Source of the DNA: Calliopsis andreniformis
Lineage: Eukaryota; Arthropoda; Insecta; Hymenoptera; Andrenidae
Length of the DNA stretch: 64,000 nt
Reading direction: 5' to 3'
Assembly: GCF_051401765.1 (NCBI RefSeq)
Contig: NW_027480568.1
Location: 930,001-994,000 of the forward strand
Part shown: piece by piece, positions 1-13,237 of the stretch
How positions within the stretch are numbered: the first letter of the stretch is position 1
Layout: each line of letters opens with the position of its first letter
The notes under the pieces: generated by a model
Database searches by the model: none
The model's input: the letters and a program-made list of their open reading frames with translations, nothing else
What the model was told of the DNA's origin: nothing
Made by a program: the position numbers and the translations under genes

Positions 1-133
1 ACAATCAGTTGTCAATCCTCAATCCTCAATAGAATATACTAAATTCACAGTTTTCAATACTCAATACGCAATCTGCAATCTTCAAAACTCTATCCACAAA
101 CATCAATTCTCATCACTCAACCCTCAACACTCA
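1..133 (+). repeat. 3' end of a preceding left-arm unit
   Basis: This is a landmark cut by the window edge (anchor at 46). It differs from the equivalent landmark before the second copy (anchor 7140) by several substitutions, for example TACTAAATTC here against TCCTCAATTC there. It is the tail of a further copy lying to the left, so the array extends beyond the window. Confidence 0.75.
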
Positions 134-1513
134 GTCCTCAATGTTCAATCCTCAATCCTCAATTCTCAATCTTCAATCCTCAATACTGAACCTTCAATCC
201 TCAATCCTCAATCCTCAGTCCTCAATCCTCAATCCTCAATCTTAATCTTCAATCCTCAGTACTCAATCTTCAATCCTCAATCCTCAATCCTCAATCCTCA
301 ATCCTCAATCTTCAATCCCCAATACTCAATCTTCAATCCTCAATCCTCAATCCTCAATCCTCAATCCTCAATCCTCAATACTCAATCTTCAATCTTCAGT
401 ACTCAATCTTCAATCCTCATTCCTGAATCCTCAATCCTCAATCCTCAATCTTCAATCCTCAATACTCAATCTTCAATCCTCAATCCTCAATCCTCTATCC
501 TCAATCCTCAATCCTCAATCCTCAATCGTCAATCTTCAATCCTCAATACTCAATCTTCAATCCTAAATCCTCTGTCCTCAATCCTCAACGCTCAATCTTC
601 AATCCTCAATACCCAATCCTCAATCTTAAATCCTCAATCCTCAATTCGCAATCCTCAATCCTCAATCCTCAGGCCTCAAGTATCAATACTCAACCCTCAG
701 TCCTCGTCCTCAATCCACGACCTTCAATCCTCAATCCTCAATCTTCATTCATCAATATTCAACCTTCAATCCTCAATCCTCAATCCTCAATCCTCAATCC
801 TCAATCCTCAATGTTCAATCATCAATACCCGATTCTCAGTCTTCAATCCACAATCCTCAATCCTCAATCCTCAATCCTCAATCCTCAATCCTCAGTCCTC
901 AAACTTCAATCCTGTATCCTCAATCCTGAATCCTCAATCTTCAGCCATCAGTCCTCAACAGTCAGTGGTCCATCCTCAATCCTCAACAGAATACCATGAT
1001 TTCACAGTTTTCAATACTCAATACTCAACCTGCAATCTTCGAATCTCTATCCACAAACATCAATTCTCATCATTCAACCCTCAACATTCAGTCCCCAATC
1101 CTCAATTTTCAATCCTCAATCCTCAATCCTCAATCCACAATCCTCAACCTTCAATCCTCAATACTCAATCTTCAATCCTCAATCCTCAATACTCAATCCT
1201 CAATTCTCATTACTCGATCGTCAATCTTCAATCCTCAATACTCAATGCTCAATCCACAATCCTCATTCTTCAATCCTCAATACCCAATCCTCAGTCTTCA
1301 ACCCTCAATCCTCAATCCTCAATTCTCAATGCTCAATCCTCAGTCCTCGGTCCTCAAACCTCAATCCTCAACCCTCAGCCCTCATCCTCAATCCTCAATC
1401 CTCAATCCTCAATTCTCAATCTTCAATCCTCAATACTCAATCTTCAATCCTCAATGCTCAGTCCTCAAATTTCAATTCTGAATCCTCAATCCGGAACCCT
1501 CAATCTTCAGCCC

Positions 1514-1665
1514 TCAGTCCTCAACAATCAGTTGTCAATCCTCAATCCTCAATAGAATATACTCAATTCACAGTTTTCAATACTCAATACTCAATCTGCA
1601 ATCTTCAAATCTCTATCCACAAACATCAATTCTCATCACTCAACCCTCAACACTCAGTCCTCAAT
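1514..1665 (+). repeat. Landmark module, representative full-length left-arm copy
   Basis: This is an example of the recurrent landmark of about 150 bp. It consists of about 21 consecutive heptads, most of them changed from the consensus, yet with no shift of the 7-bp register. Recognisable words in order are TCAGTTG, TCAATAG, AATATAC, ACAGTTT, GCAATCT, TCTATCC, ACAAACA, TCATCAC, TCAACAC and TCAGTCC. Because the set of changes is shared by all copies on both arms, the module was already present in the ancestor of both arms. No function is evident from sequence. Confidence 0.85.
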
Positions 1666-3449
1666 GTTCAATCCTCAATCGTCAATCCTCAATCTTCAAT
1701 CATCAATATTTAATCTTCAGTCCTCAATCCTCAATCCTAAATCCTCAATCCTCAATCCTCAATGTTCATTCCGCAATACCCAATCCTCAATCTTCAGTCC
1801 TCAATCCTCAATCCTCAATCATCAATCCTCAATCCTCAATCCTCAATCCTCAATCCTCAGCCCTAGACCTTCAATACTCAATACTCAATCCTCAATACTC
1901 AGTCTTCAATCCTCAATCCTCAATCCTCAATCTTCAATCCTCATTCTTCAATCCTCAACACCCAATTCTCAATCTTCAATCCTCAATCCTCAATCCTCAA
2001 TCCTCAATCCTCAATTCTCAATCCTCAATCCTCAATCCTCAGACCTCAAACAGCAATACTCCACCACCAGTCCTCGTCCTCAATCCACAACCATCATTCC
2101 TCAATCCTCAATCTTCAATCATCAATATTCAATCTTCAGTCCTCAATCCTCAATCCTCAATCCTCAATCCTCAATCCTCAATGTTCAATCCGCAATACCC
2201 AATCCTCAGTCTTCATTCCTCGATCCTCAATCCTCAATCCTCAATCCTCAATCATCAATCCTCAATCCTCAGTACGCAAACCTCAAACCTGATTCCTCAA
2301 TCCTGAATCCTCAATCTTCAGCCCTCAGTCCTCAACAATCAGGTGACAATCCTAATTCCTCAATAGAATATCCTCAATTCACAGTTTTCTATACACAATA
2401 CTCAATCTGGAATCTTCAAACCTCTATCCACAAACATCAATTCTCATCACTCAGCCCTCAACACTCAGTCCTCAATGTTCAATCCTCAATCCTCAATCCT
2501 CAACCTTCAATCCTCAATACTCAATCTTTAATCCTCAATCCTCAATCCTCAATCTTCAATCCTCAGTCCTCAATACTCAATCCTCAATCCTGAATCCTCA
2601 ATCCTCAGTCATCAATCCTCAATCTTCAATACTCAACCCACAATCCTCAATCCTCAATCCTCAATCCTCAGTCCTCAATCCTCAATCATCAATCCTCAAT
2701 CTTCTATCCTCAATACTCAATCTTTAATCATCAATCCTCAATCCTCAACCTTCAATCATCAATCCTCAATCCTCAATCCTCAATCCTCAATCCTCAATCC
2801 TCAGTCCTCAATCCTCAATGTTCAATCCGCAATACCCAATACTCAATCTTCAATCCTCAATCCTCAATCCTCAATCCTCAATCTTCAATCCTCAATCCTC
2901 AGTCCTCAAACCTCAATCCTGAATCCTCAACCCTGCATCCTCAATCTCAAGCCCTCAGTCCTCAACAATCAGACGTCAACCCTGAATCCTCAATAGAATA
3001 TCCTCAATTCACAGTTTTCAAAACTCAATACTCAATCTGCAATCTTCAAGCCTCTATCCACAAACATCAATTCTCATCACTCAACCCTCAACACTCAGTC
3101 CTCAATGTTCAATCCTCAATCCTCAATCCACAATCCTCAATCGTCAATTTCAATACTCAATCTCCAGTCCTCAAACTTCAATTCTCAGTGCTCAATCCTC
3201 AATCCTCAATCCTCAGTCATCAATCCTCAATCCTCAATCCTCAAACCTCAATCCTCAACCGTCAGTCCTCGTCCTCAATCCTCAACACTCAATCCTCAAT
3301 CCTCAATCTTCAATCGTCAATACTCAATATTCAATCCTCAATCTTCAATCCTCAATCCTCAATCCTCAATCCTCAATCCTCAATATTCAACACACAACCC
3401 TCAACCACCAATCCTCAATACTCAACCATGAATCCTCAATTCTCAATAC

Positions 3450-3600
3450 TCAATAGAGTATCTTGAATTCTCATGGTTCAATACTCAATCCACAATATTC
3501 AATACTCAAATCTCAATCCTCAAACATCAATTCTCAACACTCAATCCTCAACACGCGGTCCTCTCTCTTCAATCCTCCATCCTCAACCCTCAATCCTCAA
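3450..3600 (+). repeat. Left-arm-private diverged module
   Basis: A strongly diverged relative of the landmark (AGTATCT, TGAATTC, TCATGGT words, GAATTC at 3465) is followed by a module with GCGGTCC-TCTCTCT at 3555 and TCAAGCG. All are still in heptad register. It recurs at 9894, 17114, 19041 and 20968 and I find no counterpart in the right arm. It holds the clearest CpG sites in the left arm. Confidence 0.8.
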
Positions 3601-3900
3601 GCGTCAATCCTCAATCCTCAATCCTCAACCCTCAATGCTCAGTCCTCAAACATCAATCCCGAATCCTCAATCCTGAATCCTCAATCTTTAGCCCTCAGGC
3701 CTCAACAATCAATTGTCAATCCTCAATGCTCAATAGAATATCCTCAATTCACAGTTATCAATACTCAATCCTCAATCCTCAACCTTCAACCCTCAATAAT
3801 CAATTTTCAGTCCTAGATCCTCAATCCCCAATCCTCAATCCTTAATCCTCAACCTTCCATCCTCAATACTCTATCTTCAACCCTCAGTCCTCAGTCCTCA

Positions 3901-5354
3901 ATCATCAATTCTGAATTCCCAATCCTGAATCCTCAATCTTCAGCCCTCAGTCCTTAACAATCAGTTGTCAATTCTCAATCCTCAATAGAATATCATCAAT
4001 TCACAGTTTTGAATACTCAATGCTCAATCTGCAATCTTCAAATATCTATCCACAAACATCAATTCTCATAACTCAACCCTCAACACTCAGTCCCCAATCC
4101 TCAATCTTCAATCCTCAATCCTCAATCCTTAATCCTCAAACCTCAATCCTCAATCTTCAGTCCTCAATACTCAATCATCAATCCTCAATCCTCAATCCTC
4201 AATCCTCTACCCTCAATCGTCAGTCTTCAATCCTCAATACTCAATCTTCAATCCTCAATCATCAATCCTCAATCCTCAGTCCTCAATCCTCAATGTTCAA
4301 TCCGCAATACCCAATCCTCAATCTTCAATCCTCAATCCTCAATCCTCAATCCTCAATCTTCAATCCTCAATCCTCAGTCCTCAAACCTCAATCATGAATC
4401 CTCAACCCTGCATCCTCAATCTCAAGCCCTCACTCCTCAACAATCAGATGTCAACCCTGAATCCTCAATAGAATATCCTCAATTCACAGTTTTCAAAACT
4501 CAATACTCAATCTGCAATCTTCAAACCTCTATCCACAAACATCAATTCTCATCACTCAACCCTCAACACTCAGTCCTCAATGTTCAATCCTCAATCCTCA
4601 ATCCACAATCCTCAATCGTCAATTTCAATACTCAATCTCCAGTCCTCAAACTTCAATTCTCAGTGCTCAATCTTCAATCCTCAATCCTCAGTCATCAATC
4701 CTCAATCCTCAATCCTCAAACCTCAATCCTCAATCTTCAGTCCTCAATACTCAATCATCAATCCTCAATACTCAATCCTCAATCCTCAGTCCTCAATCCT
4801 CAATCTTCAATCCTCAATACTCAATCTTCAATCCTCCATCCTCAATCCTCAATCCTCATTCCTCAAACCTCAATACTCAACCCTCAGTCCTTATCCCCAA
4901 TTCTCAATTCTCAATCCTCAATCCTCAATCCTCAATCTTCAACCCTCAATAATCAATTTTCAGTCCTAGATCCTCAATCCCCAATCCTCAATCCTTAATC
5001 CTCAATCTTCAATCCTCAATACTCTATCTTCAACCCTCAGTCCTCAGTCCTCAATCATCAATTCTGAATTCCCAATCCTGAATCCTCAGTCTTCAGCCCT
5101 CAGTCCTCAACAATCAGTTGTCAATTCTCAATCCTCAATAGAATATCATCAATTCACAGTTTTCAATACTCAATGCTCAATCTGCAATCTTCAAATATCT
5201 ATCCACAAACATCAATTCTCATAACTCAACCCTCAACACTCAGTCCCCAATCCTCAATCTTCAATCCTCAATCCTCAATCCTCAATCCTCAAACCTCAAT
5301 CCTCAATCTTCAATCCTCAATACTCTATCTTCAACACTCAGTCCTCAGTCCTCA
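3901..5354 (+). repeat. 1454-bp block, first copy in L1
   Basis: The block runs from ATCATCAATTCTGAATTCCC at 3901 to its recurrence at 5355. It carries three landmarks (4002, 4485, 5155) with spacings of 483, 670 and 301 bp to the next. The last interval is exactly 43 heptads. The total period of 1454 is not a multiple of 7 because of internal single-base register breaks. Confidence 0.88.
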
Positions 5355-6808
5355 ATCATCAATTCTGAATTCCCAATCCTGAATCCTCAATCTTCAGCCC
5401 TCAGTCCTCAACAATCAGATGTCAATTCTCAATCCTCAATAGAATATCATCAATTCACAGTTTTCAATACTCAATGCTCAATCTGCAATCTTCAAATATC
5501 TATCCACAAACATCAATTCTCATAACTCAACCCTCAACACTCAGTCCCCAATCCTCAATCTTCAATCCTCAATCCTCAATCCTTAATCCTCAAACCTCAA
5601 TCCTCAATCTTCAGTCCTCAATACTCAATCATCAATCCTCAATCCTCAATCCTCAATCCTCTACCCTCAATCGTCAGTCTTCAATCCTCAATACTCAATC
5701 TTCAATCCTCAATCATCAATCCTCAATCCTCAGTCCTCAATCCTCAATGTTCAATCCGCAATACCCAATCCTCAATCTTCAATCCTCAATCCTCAATCCT
5801 CAATCCTCAATCTTCAATCCTCAATCCTCAGTCCTCAAACCTCAATCCTGAATCCTCAACCCTGCATCCTCAATCTCAAGCCCTCACTCCTCAACAATCA
5901 GATGTCAACCCTGAATCCTCAATAGAATATCCTCAATTCACAGTTTTCAAAACTCAATACTCAATCTGCAATCTTCAAACCTCTATCCACAAACATCAAT
6001 TCTCATCACTCAACCCTCAACACTCAGTCCTCAATGTTCAATCCTCAATCCTCAATCCACAATCCTCAATCGTCAATTTCAATACTCAATCTCCAGTCCT
6101 CAAACTTCAATTCTCAGTGCTCAATCTTCAATCCTCAATCCTCAGTCATCAATCCTCAATCCTCAATCCTCAAACCTCAATCCTCAATCTTCAGTCCTCA
6201 ATACTCAATCATCAATCCTCAATACTCAATCCTCAATCCTCAGTCCTCAATCCTCAATCTTCAATCCTCAATACTCAATCTTCAATCCTCCATCCTCAAT
6301 CCTCAATCCTCATTCCTCAAACCTCAATACTCAACCCTCAGTCCTTATCCCCAATTCTCAATTCTCAATCCTCAATCCTCAATCCTCAATCTTCAACCCT
6401 CAATAATCAATTTTCAGTCCTAGATCCTCAATCCCCAATCCTCAATCCTTAATCCTCAATCTTCAATCCTCAATACTCTATCTTCAACCCTCAGTCCTCA
6501 GTCCTCAATCATCAATTCTGAATTCCCAATCCTGAATCCTCAGTCTTCAGCCCTCAGTCCTCAACAATCAGTTGTCAATTCTCAATCCTCAATAGAATAT
6601 CATCAATTCACAGTTTTCAATACTCAATGCTCAATCTGCAATCTTCAAATATCTATCCACAAACATCAATTCTCATAACTCAACCCTCAACACTCAGTCC
6701 CCAATCCTCAATCTTCAATCCTCAATCCTCAATCCTCAATCCTCAAACCTCAATCCTCAATCTTCAATCCTCAATACTCTATCTTCAACACTCAGTCCTC
6801 AGTCCTCA
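5355..6808 (+). repeat. 1454-bp block, second copy in L1
   Basis: Landmarks lie at 5456, 5939 and 6609, each about 1454 bp from its partner in the first copy. Similarity ends near 6808, where ATCATCAATTCTG is replaced by ATCCTCAACCC. Differences from the first copy are scattered single bases, for example GTTGTC against GATGTC just upstream of the first landmark. Confidence 0.88.
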
Positions 6809-9800
6809 ATCCTCAACCCTCAATCGTCAGTCTTCAAACCTCAATACTCAATCTTCAATCCTCAATCCTCAATCCTCAATACTCAAGCCTCATCCTTCAA
6901 TCCTCAATACCCAATCCTCAAGCTTCAATACTCAATCCTCAATCCCCAATTCCTAATCCTCATTCCTCAGTCCTCAGTCCTCAAACCTCAATCCTCAACG
7001 CACAGCTCTCATCCTCAATCCTCAATCCTCAGTCCTCAAACCTCAATTCTGAATCCTCAATCCTGAATGCTCAATCTTCAGCCCTCAGTCCTCAACAATC
7101 AGGTGACAATCCTCAATCCTCAATAGAATATCCTCAATTCACAGTTTTCAATACACAATACTCAATCTGCAATCTTCAAATCTCTATCCTCAAACATCAA
7201 TTCTCATCACTCAACCCTCAACACTCAGTCCTCAATGTTCAATCCTCAATCCTCAATTCTCAATCTTCAATCCTCAATACTGAACCTTCAATCCTCAATC
7301 CTCAATCCTCAGTCCTCAATCCTCAATCCTCAATCTTAATCTTCAATCCTCAGTACTCAATCTTCAATCTTCAATCCTCAATCCTCAATCCTCAATCCTC
7401 AATCTTCAATCCCCAATACTCAATCTTCAATCCTCAATCCTCAATCCTCAATCCTCAATCCTCAATCCTCAATACTCAATCTTCAATCTTCAGTACTCAA
7501 TCTTCAATCCTCATTCCTGAATCCTCAATCCTCAATCCTCAATCTTCAATCCTCAATACTCAACCTTCAATCCTCAATCCTCAATCCTCTATCCTCAATC
7601 CCCAATCCTCAATCCTCAATCGTCAATCTTCAATCCTCAATACTCAATCTTCAATCCTAAATCCTCTGTCCTCAATCCTCAACGCTCAATCTTCAATCCT
7701 CAATACCCAATCCTCAATCTTAAATCCTCAATCCTCAATTCGCAATCCTCAATCCTCAATCCTCAGGCCTCAAGTATCAATACTCAACCCTCAGTCCTCG
7801 TCCTCAATCCACGACCTTCAATCCTCAATCCTCAATCTTCATTCATCAATATTCAACCTTCAATCCTCAATCCTCAATCCTCAATCCTCAATCCTCAATC
7901 CTCAATCCTCAATGTTCAATCATCAATACCCGATTCTCAGTCTTCAATCCACAATCCTCAATCCTCAATCCTCAATCCTCAATCCTCAATCCTCAGTCCT
8001 CAAACTTCAATCCTGTATCCTCAATCCTGAATCCTCAATCTTCAGCCCTCAGTCCTCAACAGTCAGTGGTCCATCCTCAATCCTCAATAGAATACCATGA
8101 TTTCACAGTTTTCAATACTCAATACTCAACCTGCAATCTTCGAATCTCTATCCACAAACATCAATTCTCATCATTCAACCCTCAACATTCAGTCCCCAAT
8201 CCTCAATTTTCAATCCTCAATCCTCAATCCTCAATCCACAATCCTCAACCTTCAATCCTCAATACTCAACCTTCAATCCTCAATCCTCAATACTCAATCC
8301 TCAATTCTCATTACTCGATCGTCAATCTTCAATCCTCAATACTCAATGCTCAATCCACAATCCTCATTCTTCAATCCTCAATACCCAATCCTCAGTCTTC
8401 AACCCTCAATCCTCAATCCTCAATTCTCAATGCTCAATCCTCAGTCCTCGGTCCTCAAACCTCAATCCTCAACCCTCAGCCCTCATCCTCAATCCTCAAT
8501 CCTCAATCCTCAATTCTCAATCTTCAATCCTCAATACTCAATCTTCAATCCTCAATGCTCAGTCCTCAAATTTCAATTCTGAATCCTCAATCCGGAACCC
8601 TCAATCTTCAGCCCTCAGTCCTCAACAATCAGTTGTCAATCCTCAATCCTCAATAGAATATACTCAATTCACAGTTTTCAATACTCAATACTCAATCTGC
8701 AATCTTCAAATCTCTATCCACAAACATCAATTCTCATCACTCAACCCTCAACACTCAGTCCTCAATGTTCAATCCTCAATCGTCAATCCTCAATCTTCAA
8801 TCATCAATATTTAATCTTCAGTCCTCAATCCTCAATCCTAAATCCTCAATCCTCAATCCTCAATGTTCATTCCGCAATACCCAATCCTCAATCTTCAGTC
8901 CTCAATCCTCAATCCTCAATCATCAATCCTCAATCCTCAATCCTCAATCCTCAATCCTCAGCCCTAGACCTTCAATACTCAATACTCAATCCTCAATACT
9001 CAGTCTTCAATCCTCAATCCTCAATCCTCAATCTTCAATCCTCATTCTTCAATCCTCAACACCCAATTCTCAATCTTCAATCCTCAATCCTCAATCCTCA
9101 ATCCTCAATTCTCAATCCTCAATCCTCAATCCTCAGACCTCAAACAGCAATACTCCACCACCAGTCCTCGTCCTCAATCCACAACCATCATTCCTCAATC
9201 CTCAATCTTCAATCATCAATATTCAATCTTCAGTCCTCAATGCTCAATCCTCAATCCTCAATCCTCAATCCTCAATGTTCAATCCGCAATACCCTATCCT
9301 CAGTCTTCATTCCTCGATCCTCAATCCTCAGTCCTCAAACCTCAATCCTGAATCCTCAACCCTGCATCCTCAATCTCAAGCCCTCAGTCCTCAACAATCA
9401 GACGTCAACCCTGAATCCTCAATAGAATATCCTCAATTCACAGTTTTCAAAACTCAATACTCAATCTGCAATCTTCAAGCCTCTATCCACAAACATCAAT
9501 TCTCATCACTCAACCCTCAACACTCAGTCCTCAATGTTCAATCCTCAATCCTCAATCCACAATCCTCAATCGTCAATTTCAATACTCAATCTCCAGTCCT
9601 CAAACTTCAATTCTCAGTGCTCAATCCTCAATCCTCAATCCTCAGTCATCAATCCTCACTCCTCAATCCTCAAACCTCAATCCTCAACCGTCAGTCCTCG
9701 TCCTCAATCCTCAACACTCAATCCTCAATCCTCAATCTTCAATCGTCAATACTCAATATTCAATCCTCAATCTTCAATCCTCAATCCTCAATCCTCAATC

Positions 9801-10329
9801 CTCAATCCTCAATATTCAACACACAACCCTCAACCACCAATCCTCAATACTCAACCATGAATCCTCAATTCTCAATACTCAATAGAGTATCTTGAATTCT
9901 CATGGTTCAATACTCAATCCACAATATTCAATACTCAAATCTCAATCCTCAAACATCAATTCTCAACACTCAATCCTCAACACGCGGTCCTCTCTCTTCA
10001 ATCCTCCATCCTCAACCCTCAATCCTCAAGCGTCAATCCTCAATCCTCAATCCTCAACCCTCAATGCTCAGTCCTCAAACATCAATCCCGAATCCTCAAT
10101 CCTGAATCCTCAATCTTTAGCCCTCAGGCCTCAACAATCAATTGTCAATCCTCAATGCTCAATAGAATATCCTCAATTCACAGTTATCAATACTCAATCC
10201 TCAATCCTCAACCTTCAACCCTCAATAATCAATTTTCAGTCCTAGATCCTCAATCCCCAATCCTCAATCCTTAATCCTCAACCTTCCATCCTCAATACTC
10301 TATCTTCAACCCTCAGTCCTCAGTCCTCA

Positions 10330-11783
10330 ATCATCAATTCTGAATTCCCAATCCTGAATCCTCAATCTTCAGCCCTCAGTCCTTAACAATCAGTTGTCAA
10401 TTCTCAATCCTCAATAGAATATCATCAATTCACAGTTTTGAATACTCAATGCTCTATCTGCAATCTTCAAATATCTATCCACAAACATCAATTCTCATAA
10501 CTCAACCCTCAACACTCAGTCCCCAATCCTCAATCTTCAATCCTCAATCCTCAATCCTTAATCCTCAAACCTCAATCCTCAATCTTCAGTCCTCAATACT
10601 CAATCATCAATCCTCAATCCTCAATCCTCAATCCTCTACCCTCAATCGTCAGTCTTCAATCCTCAATACTCAATCTTCAATCCTCAATCATCAATCCTCA
10701 ATCCTCAGTCCTCAATCCTCAATGTTCAATCCGCAATACCCAATCCTCAATCTTCAATCCTCAATCCTCAATCCTCAATCCTCAATCTTCAATCCTCAAT
10801 CCTCAGTCCTCAAACCTCAATCATGAATCCTCAACCCTGCATCCTCAATCTCAAGCCCTCACTCCTCAACAATCAGATGTCAACCCTGAATCCTCAATAG
10901 AATATCCTCAATTCACAGTTTTCAAAACTCAATACTCAATCTGCAATCTTCAAACCTCTATCCACAAACATCAATTCTCATCACCCAACCCTCAACACTC
11001 AGTCCTCAATGTTCAATCCTCAATCCTCAATCCGCAATCCTCAATCGTCAATTTCAATACTCAATCTCCAGTCCTCAAACTTCAATTATCAGTGCTCAAT
11101 CTTCAATCCTCAATCCTCAGTCATCAATCCTCAATCCTCAATCCTCAAACCTCAATCGTCAATCTTCAGTCCTCAATACTCAATCATCAATCCTCAATAC
11201 TCAATCCTCAATCCTCAGTCCTCAATCCTCAATCTTCAATCCTCAATACTCAATCTTCAATCCTCCATCCTCAATCCTCAATCCTCATTCCTCAAACCTC
11301 AATACTCAACCCTCAGTCCTTATCCCCAATTCTCAATTCTCAATCCTCAATCCTCAATCCTCAATCTTCAACCCTCAATAATCAATTTTCAGTCCTAGAT
11401 CCTCAATCCCCAATCCTCAATCCTTAATCCTCAATCTTCAATCCTCAATACTCTATCTTCAACCCTCAGTCCTCAGTCCTCAATCATCAATTCTGAATTC
11501 CCAATCCTGAATCCTCAGTCTTCAGCCCTCAGTCCTCAACAATCAGTTGTCAATTCTCAATCCTCAATAGAATATCATCAATTCACAGTTTTCAATACTC
11601 AATGCTCAATCTGCAATCTTCAAATATCTATCCACAAACATCAATTCTCATAACTCAACCCTCAACACTCAGTCCCCAATCCTCAATCTTCAATCCTCAA
11701 TCCTCAATCCTCAATCCTCAAACCTCAATCCTCAATCTTCAATCCTCAATACTCTATCTTCAACACTCAGTCCTCAGTCCTCA
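10330..11783 (+). repeat. 1454-bp block, first copy in L2
   Basis: It matches L1 3901-5354 at an offset of 6429, with landmarks at 10431, 10914 and 11584. Private point changes include TGCTCTATCTGC at about 10449, where the other copies have TGCTCAATCTGC, and CACCCAACCC near 10983. Confidence 0.87.
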
Positions 11784-13237
11784 ATCATCAATTCTGAATT
11801 CCCAATCCTGAATCCTCAATCTTCAGCCCTCAGTCCTCAACAATCAGATGTCAATTCTCAATCCTCAATAGAATATCATCAATTCACAGTTTTCAATACT
11901 CAATGCTCAATCTGCAATCTTCAAATATCTATCCACAAACATCAATTCTCATAACTCAACCCTCAACACTCAGTCCCCAATCCTCAATCTTCAATCCTCA
12001 ATCCTCAATCCTTAATCCTCAAACCTCAATCCTCAATCTTCAGTCCTCAATACTCAATCATCAATCCTCAATCCTCAATCCTCAATCCTCTACCCTCAAT
12101 CGTCAGTCTTCAATCCTCAATACTCAATCTTCAATCCTCAATCATCAATCCTCAATCCTCAGTCCTCAATCCTCAATGTTCAATCCGCAATACCCAATCC
12201 TCAATCTTCAATCCTCAATCCTCAATCCTCAATCCTCAATCTTCAATCCTCAATCCTCAGTCCTCAAACCTCAATCCTGAATCCTCAACCCTGCATCCTC
12301 AATCTCAAGCCCTCACTCCTCAACAATCAGATGTCAACCCTGAATCCTCAATAGAATATCCTCAATTCACAGTTTTCAAAACTCAATACTCAATCTGCAA
12401 TCTTCAAACCTCTATCCACAAACATCAATTCTCATCACTCAACCCTCAACACTCAGTCCTCAATGTTCAATCCTCAATCCTCAATCCACAATCCTCAATC
12501 GTCAATTTCAATACTCAATCTCCAGTCCTCAAACTTCAATTCTCAGTGCTCAATCTTCAATCCTCAATCCTCAGTCATCAATCCTCAATCCTCAATCCTC
12601 AAACCTCAATCCTCAATCTTCAGTCCTCAATACTCAATCATCAATCCTCAATACTCAATCCTCAATCCTCAGTCCTCAATCCTCAATCTTCAATCCTCAA
12701 TACTCAATCTTCAATCCTCCATCCTCAATCCTCAATCCTCATTCCTCAAACCTCAATACTCAACCCTCAGTCCTTATCCCCAATTCTCAATTCTCAATCC
12801 TCAATCCTCAATCCTCAATCTTCAACCCTCAATAATCAATTTTCAGTCCTAGATCCTCAATCCCCAATCCTCAATCCTTAATCCTCAATCTTCAATCCTC
12901 AATACTCTATCTTCAACCCTCAGTCCTCAGTCCTCAATCATCAATTCTGAATTCCCAATCCTGAATCCTCAGTCTTCAGCCCTCAGTCCTCAACAATCAG
13001 TTGTCAATTCTCAATCCTCAATAGAATATCATCAATTCACAGTTTTCAATACTCAATGCTCAATCTGCAATCTTCAAATATCTATCCACAAACATCAATT
13101 CTCATAACTCAACCCTCAACACTCAGTCCCCAATCCTCAATCTTCAATCCTCAATCCTCAATCCTCAATCCTCAAACCTCAATCCTCAATCTTCAATCCT
13201 CAATACTCTATCTTCAACACTCAGTCCTCAGTCCTCA
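11784..13237 (+). repeat. 1454-bp block, second copy in L2
   Basis: It matches L1 5355-6808 at an offset of 6429, with landmarks at 11885, 12368 and 13038. The tandem pair sits at the same place in both L1 and L2, so the 1454-bp duplication predates the 7-kb duplication. Confidence 0.87.

Larger units (their letters stand above)
134..7227 (+). repeat. Left-arm higher-order unit, copy L1 (~7.09 kb)
   Basis: The boundary is set at the heptads preceding ATGTTCAATCC at 141, 7235 and 13790, where the pattern restarts. L1 aligns to L2 at an offset of 7101 from about 800 to 2229 and at 6429 from 2902 on. It aligns to L3 at 13656, then 13649. In order it contains canonical heptads with a TTAATCT register break near 241, landmarks at 1003, 1569, 2380 and 3010, a diverged landmark with an EcoRI-type GAATTC at 3465, a module with GCGGTCCTCTCTCT at 3555, a shortened landmark at 3750, the 1454-bp tandem pair, and a terminal landmark at 7140. 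Confidence 0.88.

Noticed and set aside
1620..1632. DnaA-box-like CTATCCACA in nearly every landmark
   Set aside because: It matches the bacterial TTATCCACA box at 8 of 9 positions, but it is simply two adjacent variant heptads (TCTATCC, ACAAACA). There are no other origin features and nothing else suggests a bacterium. It would merit another look only if the host proves to be bacterial.
3901..6808. CRISPR-like regular repeat-spacer spacing of landmarks
   Set aside because: Landmarks are about 150 bp and their intervals are the same heptad satellite, not unique spacers. There is no cas gene.
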